A program made the position numbers and the translations under genes. The notes under the pieces are model-generated. The model searched no databases. It was not told the DNA's origin and was given only the letters and a program-made list of their open reading frames with translations. Shown piece after piece: positions 19,176 through 28,648 of a stretch of 29,500 bases of DNA (its first letter is position 1; each line of letters starts with the position of its first letter). This stretch comes from Mesostigma viride (lineage: Eukaryota; Streptophyta; Mesostigmatophyceae; Mesostigmatales; Mesostigmataceae). The stretch lies in NCBI GenBank assembly GCA_009746045.1, contig RPFO01000213.1, positions 14,150,954-14,180,453 of the forward strand, in the 5' to 3' direction.

Positions 19176-22100
19176 GGGACCACCTGCTGCGTGACACCGC
19201 ACAGGGCCATGTACTCGGCCTCACAGGTGGACAGGGCTGGAGTGGGCTGCTTGCGACTGGTCCACTCCACCGCAGCACCGCGGTACATGACCACGTTGCC
19301 AGTGATTGACTTGCGGTCCACAGGATCGTTTGCCCAGTCGGCATCCGAGTAGGCCACCAGCCCCCCCTGCCCCGAGTAGGACAGACCCAGGTCCTTGGTG
19401 TGTACCGCGTACTGAAGCACCCGGCGTGCCAGCCCAAGGTCGCTTACAGTAGGGTTTTTCATATTCTGAGTCAGCAGGTTGACTGCGAATGCCAGGTCAG
19501 GCCGAGTGCATCCCATCGCATACAGGAGTGCCCCGGTGATCGCTTGGTAGACGCGAGTGTCGTCCGCGTTGAGAAGCCCCCCCTCACCACGGGGGGTGTT
19601 GGGGACGACGGGCGTCTTCACCGCCCGTGGGGAGACCCCAAAGCGCTCAGCGAGGGCCTCCAGATACGGGCCTTGGTGCAGAAAAACTGTGCGCGCCGGC
19701 GGGTCGAGGACCAGGGAGACCCCCAGAAAGAGGGAGGGGGCATCCGTCTCGGTGATCTGGAAGCGCTGGGACACCCGTTGGGTCCACTGCGATAGCCACT
19801 CCGCCGAGGAGTGGGAGACCAGGAGATCGTCGACATGGACGAAGGCAAAACCACCAACATACAGGAACAGACACGTGTCCGTGGTGCTCTGGACAGCGCC
19901 AGTCTCATGGATGAGGTAGTCCCGGAGCGTGTGGTGCCAGTTCCGGGGCGCCTGTTTGAGCCCATAGAGGCTCCGCCGGAGGCGCCAGAGGTACGTTTGG
20001 CCAGTGGGGTCGCGCTCCTCAAAGCCCTTGGGGGGAAGGACATACACGTCCTCCTCCAACTCAGCATAGAGGAACGCGGTGCGGACATCCAGCTGCCGGA
20101 TGGGGTGGCCAGCAGTGCCAGCACGAGCCAAGCCCAGGCGCACGGTGGCAGCACGGACGGTGGGAGCAAAAGTCTCACCGAAATCAATGCCCTCGCGCTG
20201 TGCAAACCCCTTGCACACAAACCGGGCCTTGCACCGCCCATCAGCTTTCTGGGCGAAGACCCACTTGGTGGGTAGGAGCTTGGCACCGCGCGGAAGATCA
20301 CGCATATGCAGAAGCTCGTAAACCTGGTGCTCCTGGAGGCTGGCCAGCTCACTCTCCATGGCCGTGCGCCATTCCGGCAAGGCAAGGGCGGCAGCGGGAG
20401 AGGAGGGCACGGACGCAGGCTGGCTATGAAAAGCAGCAGCGAAGCACAGGTCAGCGACAAGTGAGTGATGCGCGTGGATCCGTGCAGCCTTGGTGACAGG
20501 TTGATCCGGCCAGGAAGAAAGTGCGTCATCCAATACATCATCGCCCCCGAAACCAGGGGGAGCGGGGGTGTTACTGCCATGAGAAAGGTCGCCACACAAG
20601 GCAGCACCACGGGAACCCCACACGGGGAGGAGACCTGCAGAGGCACCAGGGGACGCCGGAGGAGAATAGCCGGTGCTGTCAGCCGTGCTCTCCAGGTCAA
20701 CCGAGGTACTCAAATGCGGCGGAGGCATCCCCGCCCCGGCGTGTTCATATGACGCCGCAGAACGCGAGTGGCCAGAGGCCTGTCCGCGCAACAGAGGGGC
20801 ATGCTGTCGAGCATCTGACACGGTGAGGTAAGATGTCGGCGCCGAGGCAGGAGCCGGAGCCGTCGGAGCATGGCCGTTCCGCACAAGTGCCTGGATGGCC
20901 GCAGCGGCGGCCGGGGGGAGAACGAAACGCTCAGGAGTCCCCCCGATGCTGACATAGCTGTCCTCACGGCCTGCGGGCAAGGCAGTGGAGGGCGTTGCCG
21001 GCCCCCCAGAGTCCTCGGCAGAGGCAGAGGGTAACTGCAAAGGGGCAGGAGTCAGCATGTCGGCGGGAAAGAGGTCGGCCTCCGCAAAGGGGGCCGCCGG
21101 GAGCCACTGCGCAGCCTGCGGGGCCCGGTTGCGCCACGTCTCGTCGAACTGCACGTGCTTGCGCTCGATGACACGCCCGCCGCCCGTCGCCTTGTCGGGC
21201 ACCCATACGAGGTAGGCCGGGGAGTCAAGCTTGTATCCCACGAAGAGGCCATCCTCAGCGCGAGAATCAAACTTCTCACGGGCTGCCCCCTCAACCAAGA
21301 CGTGGGAGGGGCAGCCAAACACACGCATGCCGGATAAATCCGCAGGGCGCCCATACATGAGGAAGTAGGGCGTTGCGTGCTCCGGGTTGCTGCGGCAGGG
21401 CAGCCTGTTGATGATGTAGATGGCGCATGCAAAGGCTAGAGCCCAGAACTCCTTGCCGAGGCCAGCATGCGCCAGCATGCTCCTGGTCATGCTAACTGCG
21501 ACGCCCCAGAATCGCTCCGCCACGCCGTTCTGCTCCGGCGTATAGGGGGACGAGAACTCTTGCCGCACGCCATACTCGGCGCAGACGGCGCGCCAGTCCT
21601 GGCCAGTGAAAACCGCGTCTTGGTCGGAGCGAAGCTCCACAGGCGCCGTGGCCGCGGACGCCCGGAACGGCTTGATCTCCGTGGCCAGGAAGTGACGCAG
21701 GCTCCCAACGGCAGCGTCCTTCGTCTTCAAGAAGTAAACCCAGTGAAAACGAGTGGCTTCATCCGTGATGCCCAGGACATACCGCCAGTCCCCCAACACG
21801 GCAGGGGTCCGCATGGGACCTAGCAGGTCGCAGTGCAGGCGATGGCGAGGGGTCGCGCAGCGTGGCGTCGTGCTGGGGGGAAAGCTGCTCCGCCGCAAGT
21901 GACCGGCAGGGCAGGAAGGACACGTGGGAGCCTTGGGACCGTGGGTCACCATGTTTGAGGCGGGGTCGGCGGCTAGCCGAGCAATACGATCCGCGCCAGC
22001 GTGTCCGAGGCGCAGGTGCCACTGCATCAGGTCCACGGGGGCGGCTGATGTGGCGAGGGCATGGGGCGCCACCCCGCGGAGCAAGTAAATGCCGTCACAC

Positions 22101-22936
22101 TCCACGAGGGGGAACGTGCGGGTCCCCAAAGTGAGGCGCAGGTGCTTAAAGTCCACATCATGGCCGGCTTTAAAGAGCTGGCTCACCGAGAGTAGGCGGG
22201 CCTGAAGGCCTGGGACATACAAAGCTGGGCCGAGGTGCACGTCCGGGGTGCCGAGCCGGAGAAGCAGAGGGCCCCTGCCGCCCGCATGCAGATTGCCGCC
22301 CGAGCCGGTGATGCGCAGCCGGAAGGCGGGATCAAATCCATCGCCAAAGTCCGCCCGGTGAGGCGTCATGTGGTACGTGGCACCCGTGTCAACCACCCAC
22401 TCCGGGGCACACCTAGCCGAGGCCGTTGCGGCCGTGTGAAGCACAGAAGGAGCGGTGGTTGAGGAACCAGCCGTCGAGTCCGAGGAGGTGCTGGGGCGGG
22501 GTGCCGAGAGACGACTGCCCGAGCGGGACGGGGAAGGCGCAAGGCCGTGCACTGGACGAAGCGAGGCCTGCCCGTGAGGCTGCACACCGTCGCGCAGGGA
22601 AGCACCTAAAGGGTTGGCGCGCAGGGAAGCACACAAAGGGCCTCGACCCACGTGGAACGCGTACGTCGTCTCCAAGGGAGGCAGGCCTGCGTCGGTGTGA
22701 TGGGCGTGCCCGGCGCCGTCACCGCGGAGGTGAGCAGGGCGCTGGGCGGGATGGGCAGTCCAGCAGGTGGCGGCGTCATGTCCAGGCTTGGCGCAGACGG
22801 AGCAGGGCGGCCCGCGACCACGCCCGACCCCTGCGCCACCACCGCGACCACCACCGCGCCCGCCGCGCCCCCCGCTGCTACCGCCATGGCCGTGGCCGTT
22901 GCCGTGGCCATTGCCGTGGGCGCGGCCGTTGCCGTG

Positions 22937-23012
<76 letters not shown>

Positions 23013-23623
23013 CTTCCGGTGCCGTTGCTGTTGCCGTTGCCGTTGCCGCGGGCACCGCCATTCCGTGGGCCACGCCCCCGGCCAGGGGTATGGTACGCGT
23101 GGTTGGAGGCAGAGCCAGAATCTGCAGGGGACGGGAGGCCACCCGTCAGCAGATCTTCAACTTCCATCAGGCGCTGCCGCAGGACCGGAACAGTCTCGAC
23201 CTCGTCAAGACGGAGGGAGATTAGCGCGGGCCGGTACTCGGCGCGCAGACCGCTGAGGACGCTGGCAATGAAGGCAGCGACTGGGAACGTAATGCCTGCA
23301 GCCTGTAGCTTGGCGTACAGCAGTTCCGAGCGGTTCACATACGGCTCCACAGTCTCGCGAGCAGTTTGACGAAGTTGGGCCATTTGTTTCCACAAGTCCA
23401 GACGCATGGACTTGGTGAGCTTGCCATGCTCATAGACCTGGATGAGCTTGGTGATGGCCAGACTGCCCAGGCGACGATCCAGGGGGAGCGTCTGCATCAA
23501 GGCACGCGCAGGCCCATCGACGACGGCCAACAAGGCAACGTAAAGGAGCCGATCCAGTTGCACGTTCTGGACAACACCTGCCAGCACTCCAAGGAGGCCA
23601 GCATAAAGGGAAACAAGGCCCAA
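19176..23623 (-). CDS. Element D gag-pol polyprotein, main frame
   Basis: The frame runs unbroken from about 23623 to beyond the RNase H shift. Counting from 23623, it holds the gag capsid end, a (Gly-Asn)n tract, a CCHC zinc knuckle CSVCAKPGHDAATC near 273, and protease WVVDTGATYHM near 409. Integrase shows an HHCC zinc region (HLRLGHAG, then CPSCPAGH), D near 598 (HCDLLGP), D in RSDQDAVFT and E near 698 (EQNGVAER). RT shows LDVRTAFLYAEL, SLYGLKQAPRNW and FVHVDDLLV near 1264. RNase H shows YSDADWANDP, SRKQPTPALSTCEAEYMAL. Every catalytic motif looks intact. One large polyprotein without a separate gag stop is usual for Copia. Confidence 0.95.
22880..23055 (-). repeat. Hexanucleotide repeat coding a Gly-Asn tract in gag
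   Basis: The plus strand reads GTTGCC (and GTGGCC variants) tandemly, coding Gly-Asn dipeptides with Gly-His variants on the minus strand. The tract lies just before the zinc knuckle, where nucleocapsid regions are often basic or glycine-rich. The repeat is long enough to vary in length between copies. Confidence 0.9.
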
Positions 23624-24017
23624 AAATGGTCCTTAAAAGGGATCCACAGCGTCCAATCTGAGCCGGTAAAAACCTTGACCCCACGAACATCCTTCAAAAG
23701 CTCCTTGCAAGCCACAAAGGAGGCTCGGGCGGGGCCCCCCCCGCCGTACCGCGGCTCAAACCACCACCGTCAACCGCCCGATTCTCACCATCGGGAGCAC
23801 CGAGGGCGGCGTCCTCGTCACCACCGGGCGGGGGCAAAGCCAGGGCAGCCAGCCCAGCTGCTGCGTCAAAAAATACTTCGCCTGGGAGACCCGAATCGGT
23901 TAGAGTTACGGAAGTTGCAGTCAAAGCGGCCAGACCGGCAGAGTCGTCGGCATCAAAATCGTTACTGCCAGCAGCGCGACTCGCGGAAGCGACCTGGCTA
24001 CGAGTGCCGGAAGCCAT
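23497..24017 (-). CDS. Element D gag N-terminal part, split across frames
   Basis: From an ATG at 24017 a frame begins MASGTRSQVASASRAAG and runs to a run of eight C at 23735-23742 (plus strand). There the sense shifts to the frame reading FVACKELLKDVRGVKVFTGS, then WTLWIPFKDHFWAL, a typical Copia gag start around the W...F motif. Between about 23575 and 23640 sense shifts again into the main frame (VQLDRLLYVALLAVVDGPAR). The exact second point could not be fixed. Three frames for one gag in an element with identical LTRs points to sequence errors or very recent damage. Confidence 0.75.
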
Positions 24018-24242
24018 TCCAGCAAAAAACAGCAGAAAACTCCGAAAAAAAGGTAACGTTGACCAAGAGATTCCGGCCAGGAATCGAACCAAGCACCTTT
24101 TGTATTACGCGCCAGACGGGAATCAAACCTCCGCCTACGCTGTCGTCATGCAAATCTTGCCGAAATACACAAATCTAAAGTCAACCGCGAGCAGAGCCTC
24201 CGGAAACGACTTTTACCAGCGGTAAGCAGGTCGAAAGGCGTG

Positions 24243-24262
24243 CGAACCGCACTCCGATGCCA
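24243..24262 (-). promoter_or_regulatory. Element D primer binding site
   Basis: Directly after the 5' LTR the minus strand reads TGGCATCGGAGTGCGG. It starts with the TGG complementary to a tRNA CCA end and differs at three of the first twelve bases from the common plant Copia initiator-Met site TGGTATCAGAGC. The tRNA used cannot be named from this alone. Confidence 0.65.
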
Positions 24263-24694
24263 TGTTAGGAGTGAGAAAACAATGTTTGCCACAAAGTTTT
24301 ACTTTATTTCACTCAGATAAAAATAAGTCTCAGTCGGCAGCTGGCCGGCTGCTAGTTCCACCACAGGAGTGTGTGAGGTGTGAGGTACTGAGAGAGCAAA
24401 CAAGGTGCGTAGCTTCGCCTTTTAAACAATTCCAGGCTCAGCTACTGGGTAGCAGTTATGATCTACCTACAACGTGGCCACACCAAACCGGTTCTTTTCT
24501 GACTGTGTGGCAGTTACAATCATAACGTGATCTCAAGCCAACCATTCACAACCAAAGTTCAAGGTCAGTCACAGAATGACTGGGTCACTTATGGAACAGA
24601 ACTTAAACATGCGGCACATGCCCGTCCATGTAGTCCAGAGTTAGCACTAAACTATAAGTACTAGTTTCAGGCAGGTGTGTCGATACTTCTGACA
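24263..24694 (-). repeat. Element D right LTR (5' LTR), 432 bp
   Basis: Same length as, and read as identical to, 18327-18758. It would hold the promoter for the minus-strand transcript. Confidence 0.95.
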
Positions 24695-24699
24695 GAAAC
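24695..24699. repeat. 5-bp target-site duplication of Copia element D, right copy
   Basis: GAAAC, matching 18322-18326, immediately next to the element C terminal sequence. Confidence 0.93.
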
Positions 24700-24702
24700 A
24701 TT

Positions 24703-24742
24703 ACGGGCCACACCCGTTATAAGTTCACAGACGGAGTGTTAA
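24703..24742 (-). repeat. Element C right terminal repeat with palindrome
   Basis: ACGGGccacaCCCGT (24703-24717) followed by ACAGACGGAGTGTTAA (24727-24742), the inverted partner of 15974-15989. Confidence 0.8.
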
Positions 24743-24804
24743 GTCGTAACACCGCGGGGCAGAAGAAGATCAGAATCTTCTCCGAGATGAGGCTGATGAG
24801 CATG

Positions 24805-24813
24805 CTGTTTAAA
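24805..24813. repeat. 9-bp target-site duplication of element E, left copy
   Basis: CTGTTTAAA, repeated exactly at 28162-28170. Nine base pairs is the usual duplication of Mutator-like elements. Confidence 0.88.
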
Positions 24814-24935
24814 GGGCTTTTGACAGATCTGTAAAGTTAGGGCCCGAAAAATACAGATGGCTAGGCGTATATGCAGATCTGTTTTTTTATTCCAGATCTG
24901 TACGTAAACTCCGACGTAATGCCTTTACGTCTTCG
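24814..24935 (+). repeat. Element E left terminal inverted repeat, 122 bp
   Basis: It starts GGGCTTTTGACAGATCTG and ends TTACGTCTTCG. AGATCTGT-type words occur several times within it, and it contains a T7 run at 24882-24888. The partner is 28040-28161. Confidence 0.9.
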
Positions 24936-25930
24936 GGGGTCGAGGTGCAGGCCGTGTTCACTTGTTCAGTACCTGGAAGCAAAATTCAGCCATGGCTACT
25001 GTACGAAAGCTAGAGGAATGTCAGCCGTATGACCTGCACACGAGGGTAATTAAGAAATCAAGCCGAAGTTAATCCTGCATCTTAGCGAGCAGAATAATTG
25101 CAAACACAACAGCAATTGTGCGACAGACCAAACAATAATGCCGCGTGCACTAGGCTCTGTATTCTGGTCACACCCATGTGCATTTGCTGCATTGGATTAG
25201 GCGCCATTACGAACTGAGTCGAGGGAAACCGCGAGGAGCGCCATCTAAGCAGTTGCTTGTCATGTCTATACGCCCGGGCATCTTATTATCTGTCTACCAT
25301 GCACGCATTTTCCTTGGACGAATCAAACAGCTTTTGACATTTTAATGGCGACATTGAAGTCCGGCCACGACAATACAGCGCTGCTCAGAGCTTCGTTGCC
25401 GAGAAAGATGTGCTTTGTCCGGGCCGATAATGTAACTCTGCATAGACCCCGGTAGCTTTCAGCATGCGCATATTGCTTGAGGTAAGCGAGCCACGACGCC
25501 TGCAGGTGCTCCTGCCGAGGTGGAGACCTCCGAGAGCACGTGGATTAGGCTCATGCGTCAAAGCAGCATCGACCTTCATTCTCCTGGTGTGGAAGGTCAC
25601 TTTTCAGGATTAACATATCTGAATGTTGATGGCCTGTGCATTTTCTGTCAATTGAGCAGCGATTGAAACCATGAGCCATGCAAGTGTAAGGTGCAGAATT
25701 CAGTTGATGAACCCAAGCCGGTAATGTGCAGAATTGATGAACCCAAGTTATATGTGCAGATGTTTCGTCCCATTGGCTGTGTGCTAGTGCATGAACCGTC
25801 TAGGCCCTTGGCGTGTACTCACTTGCTGCAACCGTGCCCACAGCTGCTTGTCAATACACGCGGCAGGCACAATGACTTTTGCCGCGAGGTGAAACATTGA
25901 ACTCCCCCACACCTTGCATTTTTCACTCTT
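24936..25930. other. Element E interior, left part
   Basis: No gene recognised; the longest frames are about 70 codons. An imperfect short duplication, GTGCAGAATT...GATGAACCCAAG, occurs twice between 25691 and 25748. Confidence 0.5.
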
Positions 25931-25958
25931 TGTTTTCCCTATCCATCCTACCCCCCAG

Positions 25959-26660
25959 CACACACACATGCACACACACACACGCCCACATACTGCACAT
26001 GCACACAAATGTTCACACACACACGCCCACATACTACACATGCACACAAATGTTCACACACGCATGCACACACGCACACACATACACACATGCACACATG
26101 CACACATGCACACATGCACACATGCACACATGCACGCATGCACACACGCACACACACACACATGCACACACGCACGCATACACACATGCACACATACACA
26201 CATGCACACACGCACACATGCACACATGCACACATGCACACACGCACACACGCACACACGCACACACGCACACACGCACACACGCACACACGCACACACG
26301 CACACACGCACACACGCACACACGCACACACGCACACACGCACACACGCACACACGCACACACGCACACACGCACACACGCACACACGCACACACGCACA
26401 CACGCACACACGCACACACGCACACACGCACACACGCACACACGCACACACGCACACATGCACACATGCACACACGCACACACGCACACACGCACACATG
26501 CACACATGCACACATGCACACACCCACGTGCGCACATGCACGCTAACACATGCGCACACACTAACACACACATCGTCGTCAGAACACACATGCACACAAA
26601 TGTGCACACACCCACGAGCACACGTGCACATGCATACAATCCCACACAAACACAGGCAGA
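25959..26660. repeat. CA-rich mini/microsatellite, 8-bp unit CACACACG/CACACATG
   Basis: About 700 bp of ACAC-based repeat. The core, about 26237-26456, is a near-perfect array of the octamer CGCACACA. The flanks hold ATGCACAC-type units, and the outer parts are less regular. All six frames are open over long spans because the array lacks stop words, which yields His-Thr or Cys-Val artefact ORFs. It lies inside element E. Confidence 0.95.
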
Positions 26661-26729
26661 CTTGCACACATGCGCCACATACATTAATCCATCACCAATA
26701 AACTGGTTGCTTGGACCCAACGACCTTCT

Positions 26730-26885
26730 TACTCGCCTGTCCACCCAACGTTCTGCCCATCCTCCCGCCTGCCCGCCTGCATGTCTGCCACCCGCCTACT
26801 GCCCACCCATCTGTCAGCCTGTCTGCCTGCTTGTGTGCATGCCTGCGGGCCTGCATGTGCACCTGCGCCCATGCACCTGTTATGC
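26730..26885. repeat. Degenerate CTGCC/CCTGC-rich repeat
   Basis: Repeated CTGCC, CCGCC and GCATG words without a strict period. Low-complexity sequence adjoining the CA array. Confidence 0.6.
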
Positions 26886-26889
26886 CCCC

Positions 26890-28039
26890 ATGGCACGTAT
26901 ATGCAGCCTAGCTAGTTGAGTGTCTCTTTGCACGCGCACATGGGTGGCTACATGGGCATTTGCCTGTGTCTTGGGCTGGGGGGTTGGGCTGATTAGTTCA
27001 AGAGTGGGCGGGAAGACGGTGGTATAATTGGGTGGGTAGGGACGGAGTGGATGGATGATTGGGGGGGCTGGATGCGGGTGGGACTCAAGTTCGTGTAAAG
27101 TCCAAAGTTGCCTGTAGCATCAGCAAAAATAAGCGAGAAAGCAGCCTAAATTCAAGGAGCCTACTTGTTGTAACATGTGCCAAACTGCAATTAATGGTTG
27201 CAGGCTCACAAGCTGCCAGCTTCATAACGCAAATGGAATGAATTGCATGGTTACAGGACAAGCGTGTGGTTGGAAATCTTACAATGCCTGGCAACGTCTC
27301 TTTCATGTGCCCACTGAGAACCGCTGTTCAACACAGGAAGGCTTTGGCAAGCAACGAGCTTCGGCCAGGGCCTTCATTGCAAGGAAGCGTGTGTGAAGCA
27401 ATAACGTCAGGATTTACAAGCAGAAACTATACCTAACTTTGCGACCTTCATGCAGTATGTCATGTGCATGGCTATGTAGTATGTGCCAACAATCACAACG
27501 AAAAAGTGCGAAATTGCAAACATTGCCATGGAAGGGCAGGAGCCACGCACGCAGCAAATTAAAACGGTTCGTGAACCAATCTGTCGGGCATAAAGGCAGC
27601 AAAGTCTGGCCAGCAATAATGCAGTGCGATGCGAGAAAAACTCGGTAACTATGGGCAGGCAGGCGCAGCTCGTCCTCAGCAGTGCTATCTAACGTGACGG
27701 CGCCTTATTTCCGCGTGCACGGTGCCGAACATGGCACTGGCCTGATTCCAGTTGCAGCAACGCCAGATGCCTTCCCGTCATAGAGCAGAGGCTTCACGTA
27801 CGTCGACATCGTTGCCTACCAATCGTAATGCTTCCCGTGATAATGCACTCGCGTCCGAACAAAATGTCGAGAAAGCAAACAATCTACACGCGATAAAACT
27901 GGGCTGCTAGCTTTTCAGGACTGTTTTTACCATGCCTTAAAATTCCATTAGCTTACTTTTAAAACCATGGCTGACTAATTTTGGCTAATTTTCAGGTATT
28001 TGTGCCGCACCGCCCGCATGCATGGCCCGGGACGAGTCT
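26890..28039. other. Element E interior, right part
   Basis: It begins with G-rich low-complexity sequence (26970-27080, GGGTGGG and GGATGGATGATTGGGGGGG words). After that only frames under 75 codons are seen on both strands, with no recognised protein or RNA gene. Confidence 0.5.
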
Positions 28040-28161
28040 CGAAGACGTAAGGGCATTACGTCGGAGTTTACGTACAGATCTGGAATAAAAAAACAGATCT
28101 GCATATACGCCTAGCCATCTGTATTTTTCGGGCCCTAACTTTTCAGATCTGTCAAAAGCTC
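28040..28161 (-). repeat. Element E right terminal inverted repeat, 122 bp
   Basis: Reverse complement of 24814-24935 with three mismatches and equal length, ending CAGATCTGTCAAAAGCTC. Confidence 0.9.
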
Positions 28162-28170
28162 CTGTTTAAA
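28162..28170. repeat. 9-bp target-site duplication of element E, right copy
   Basis: CTGTTTAAA, matching 24805-24813. Confidence 0.88.
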
Positions 28171-28582
28171 TTACATGCACCGCGGCTACATGCACTGATG
28201 ATGTGCGGCGTGGGACACAATAACAACAACAACATGCTCTGAACCGTGTTAATCGGCAGGGCTGACCGTGGTTGTCGGACGTCACCGCGTGCGCGTCGCT
28301 CCGAACGCTTGCACCTCCGGCAAAGATGTGTAGTGCATGCGCAACGTGTAAGGCATTATTTATCTTTACTTTTGTTAAACCTTCTTCCTCCGCCTAGAAG
28401 CATATGTAATAGCCCGGGCGTTCACGTCAATGTGGATAATCTATGTTCATGCTTTTGCTGCGGATCCCGGTGTCATGATGAATATGAGAATTCTAAGCTA
28501 ATTGAATTCTGCTAATAGACTTCAGCTAGCTATAATTCTGCTAAGCTTCCGTCGCCATTCGAAGAGTCATTTACTCTATTAA
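28171..28582. other. Intergenic sequence upstream of the right-edge gene
   Basis: Probably host DNA: about 410 bp between the MULE duplication and the first in-frame stop (28580-28582) before the right-edge ORF. It should contain that gene's promoter, but no TATA box or other motif could be assigned safely. Confidence 0.45.
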
Positions 28583-28648
28583 TCGCGGACCAGACCAACG
28601 ATCACAGGCACTCTGCCACGCCAGCCTTCTCCCGGGCATTGTGGTTCA

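Larger units (their letters stand above)
18327..24694 (-). mobile_element. Copia-superfamily LTR retrotransposon, element D
   Basis: Two 432-bp LTRs with canonical TG...CA ends, read as identical, bound a 6,368-bp element flanked by GAAAC. All Copia domains are present on the minus strand in the Copia order gag, protease, integrase, RT, RNase H. A primer site follows the right LTR and a polypurine tract precedes the left one. Identical LTRs mean a recent insertion, into element C. The coding sequence is much richer in GC than the flanks. Confidence 0.96.
15974..24742. mobile_element. Element C: TTAA-flanked DNA transposon, split by Copia element D
   Basis: TTAACACTCCGTCTGT at 15974-15989 has its exact reverse complement at 24727-24742, and beyond these 16 bp both ends carry palindromes of the form CGGG-N5-CCCG. 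The outer TTAA is the likely target duplication. Leaving out the Copia insertion (18327-24694 plus one 5-bp duplicate) gives an element of about 2.4 kb. No transposase is recognised. Its terminal repeat matches that of element B at 13 of 16 positions, so the two probably belong to one superfamily. Confidence 0.78.
24814..28161. mobile_element. Element E: Mutator-like (MULE) non-autonomous DNA transposon, 3.35 kb
   Basis: Inverted repeats of 122 bp with three mismatches bound this segment, which is flanked by the 9-bp CTGTTTAAA duplication. Long inverted repeats plus a 9-bp duplication are the hallmark of Mutator-like elements. No transposase (MULE DDE or SWIM zinc finger) is visible. The interior has only short frames and a long CA-rich simple repeat, so it would need a transposase from elsewhere. 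Whether the interior was captured from the host cannot be told here. Confidence 0.85.

Noticed and set aside
19618-20700. Minus-strand 360-codon ORF in a second frame
   Set aside because: It overlaps the Copia RT/integrase linker in another frame and is rich in Ser, Arg and Pro from GC-rich codons; the main frame holds all the motifs.
22426-23369. Plus-strand ORFs of 190-276 codons with Ala-Val, Pro-Leu or Arg-Cys repeats
   Set aside because: They lie opposite the gag Gly-Asn tract and arise from the same hexanucleotide repeat. The minus-strand frame carries the zinc knuckle and the protease.
24222-24262. A tRNA gene next to the Copia LTR
   Set aside because: The bases resemble the 3' end of a tRNA because they form the primer binding site; no D-arm, anticodon arm or full acceptor stem is present.
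25959-26660. CRISPR-like array
   Set aside because: The repeat is continuous octamers without unique spacers, in a eukaryotic context; it is a satellite.
25879-26919. Long overlapping ORFs of up to 346 codons rich in His-Thr or Cys-Val
   Set aside because: They are translations of the CACACACG array, open in all frames because the repeat lacks stop words. There is no protein-like composition outside the array.
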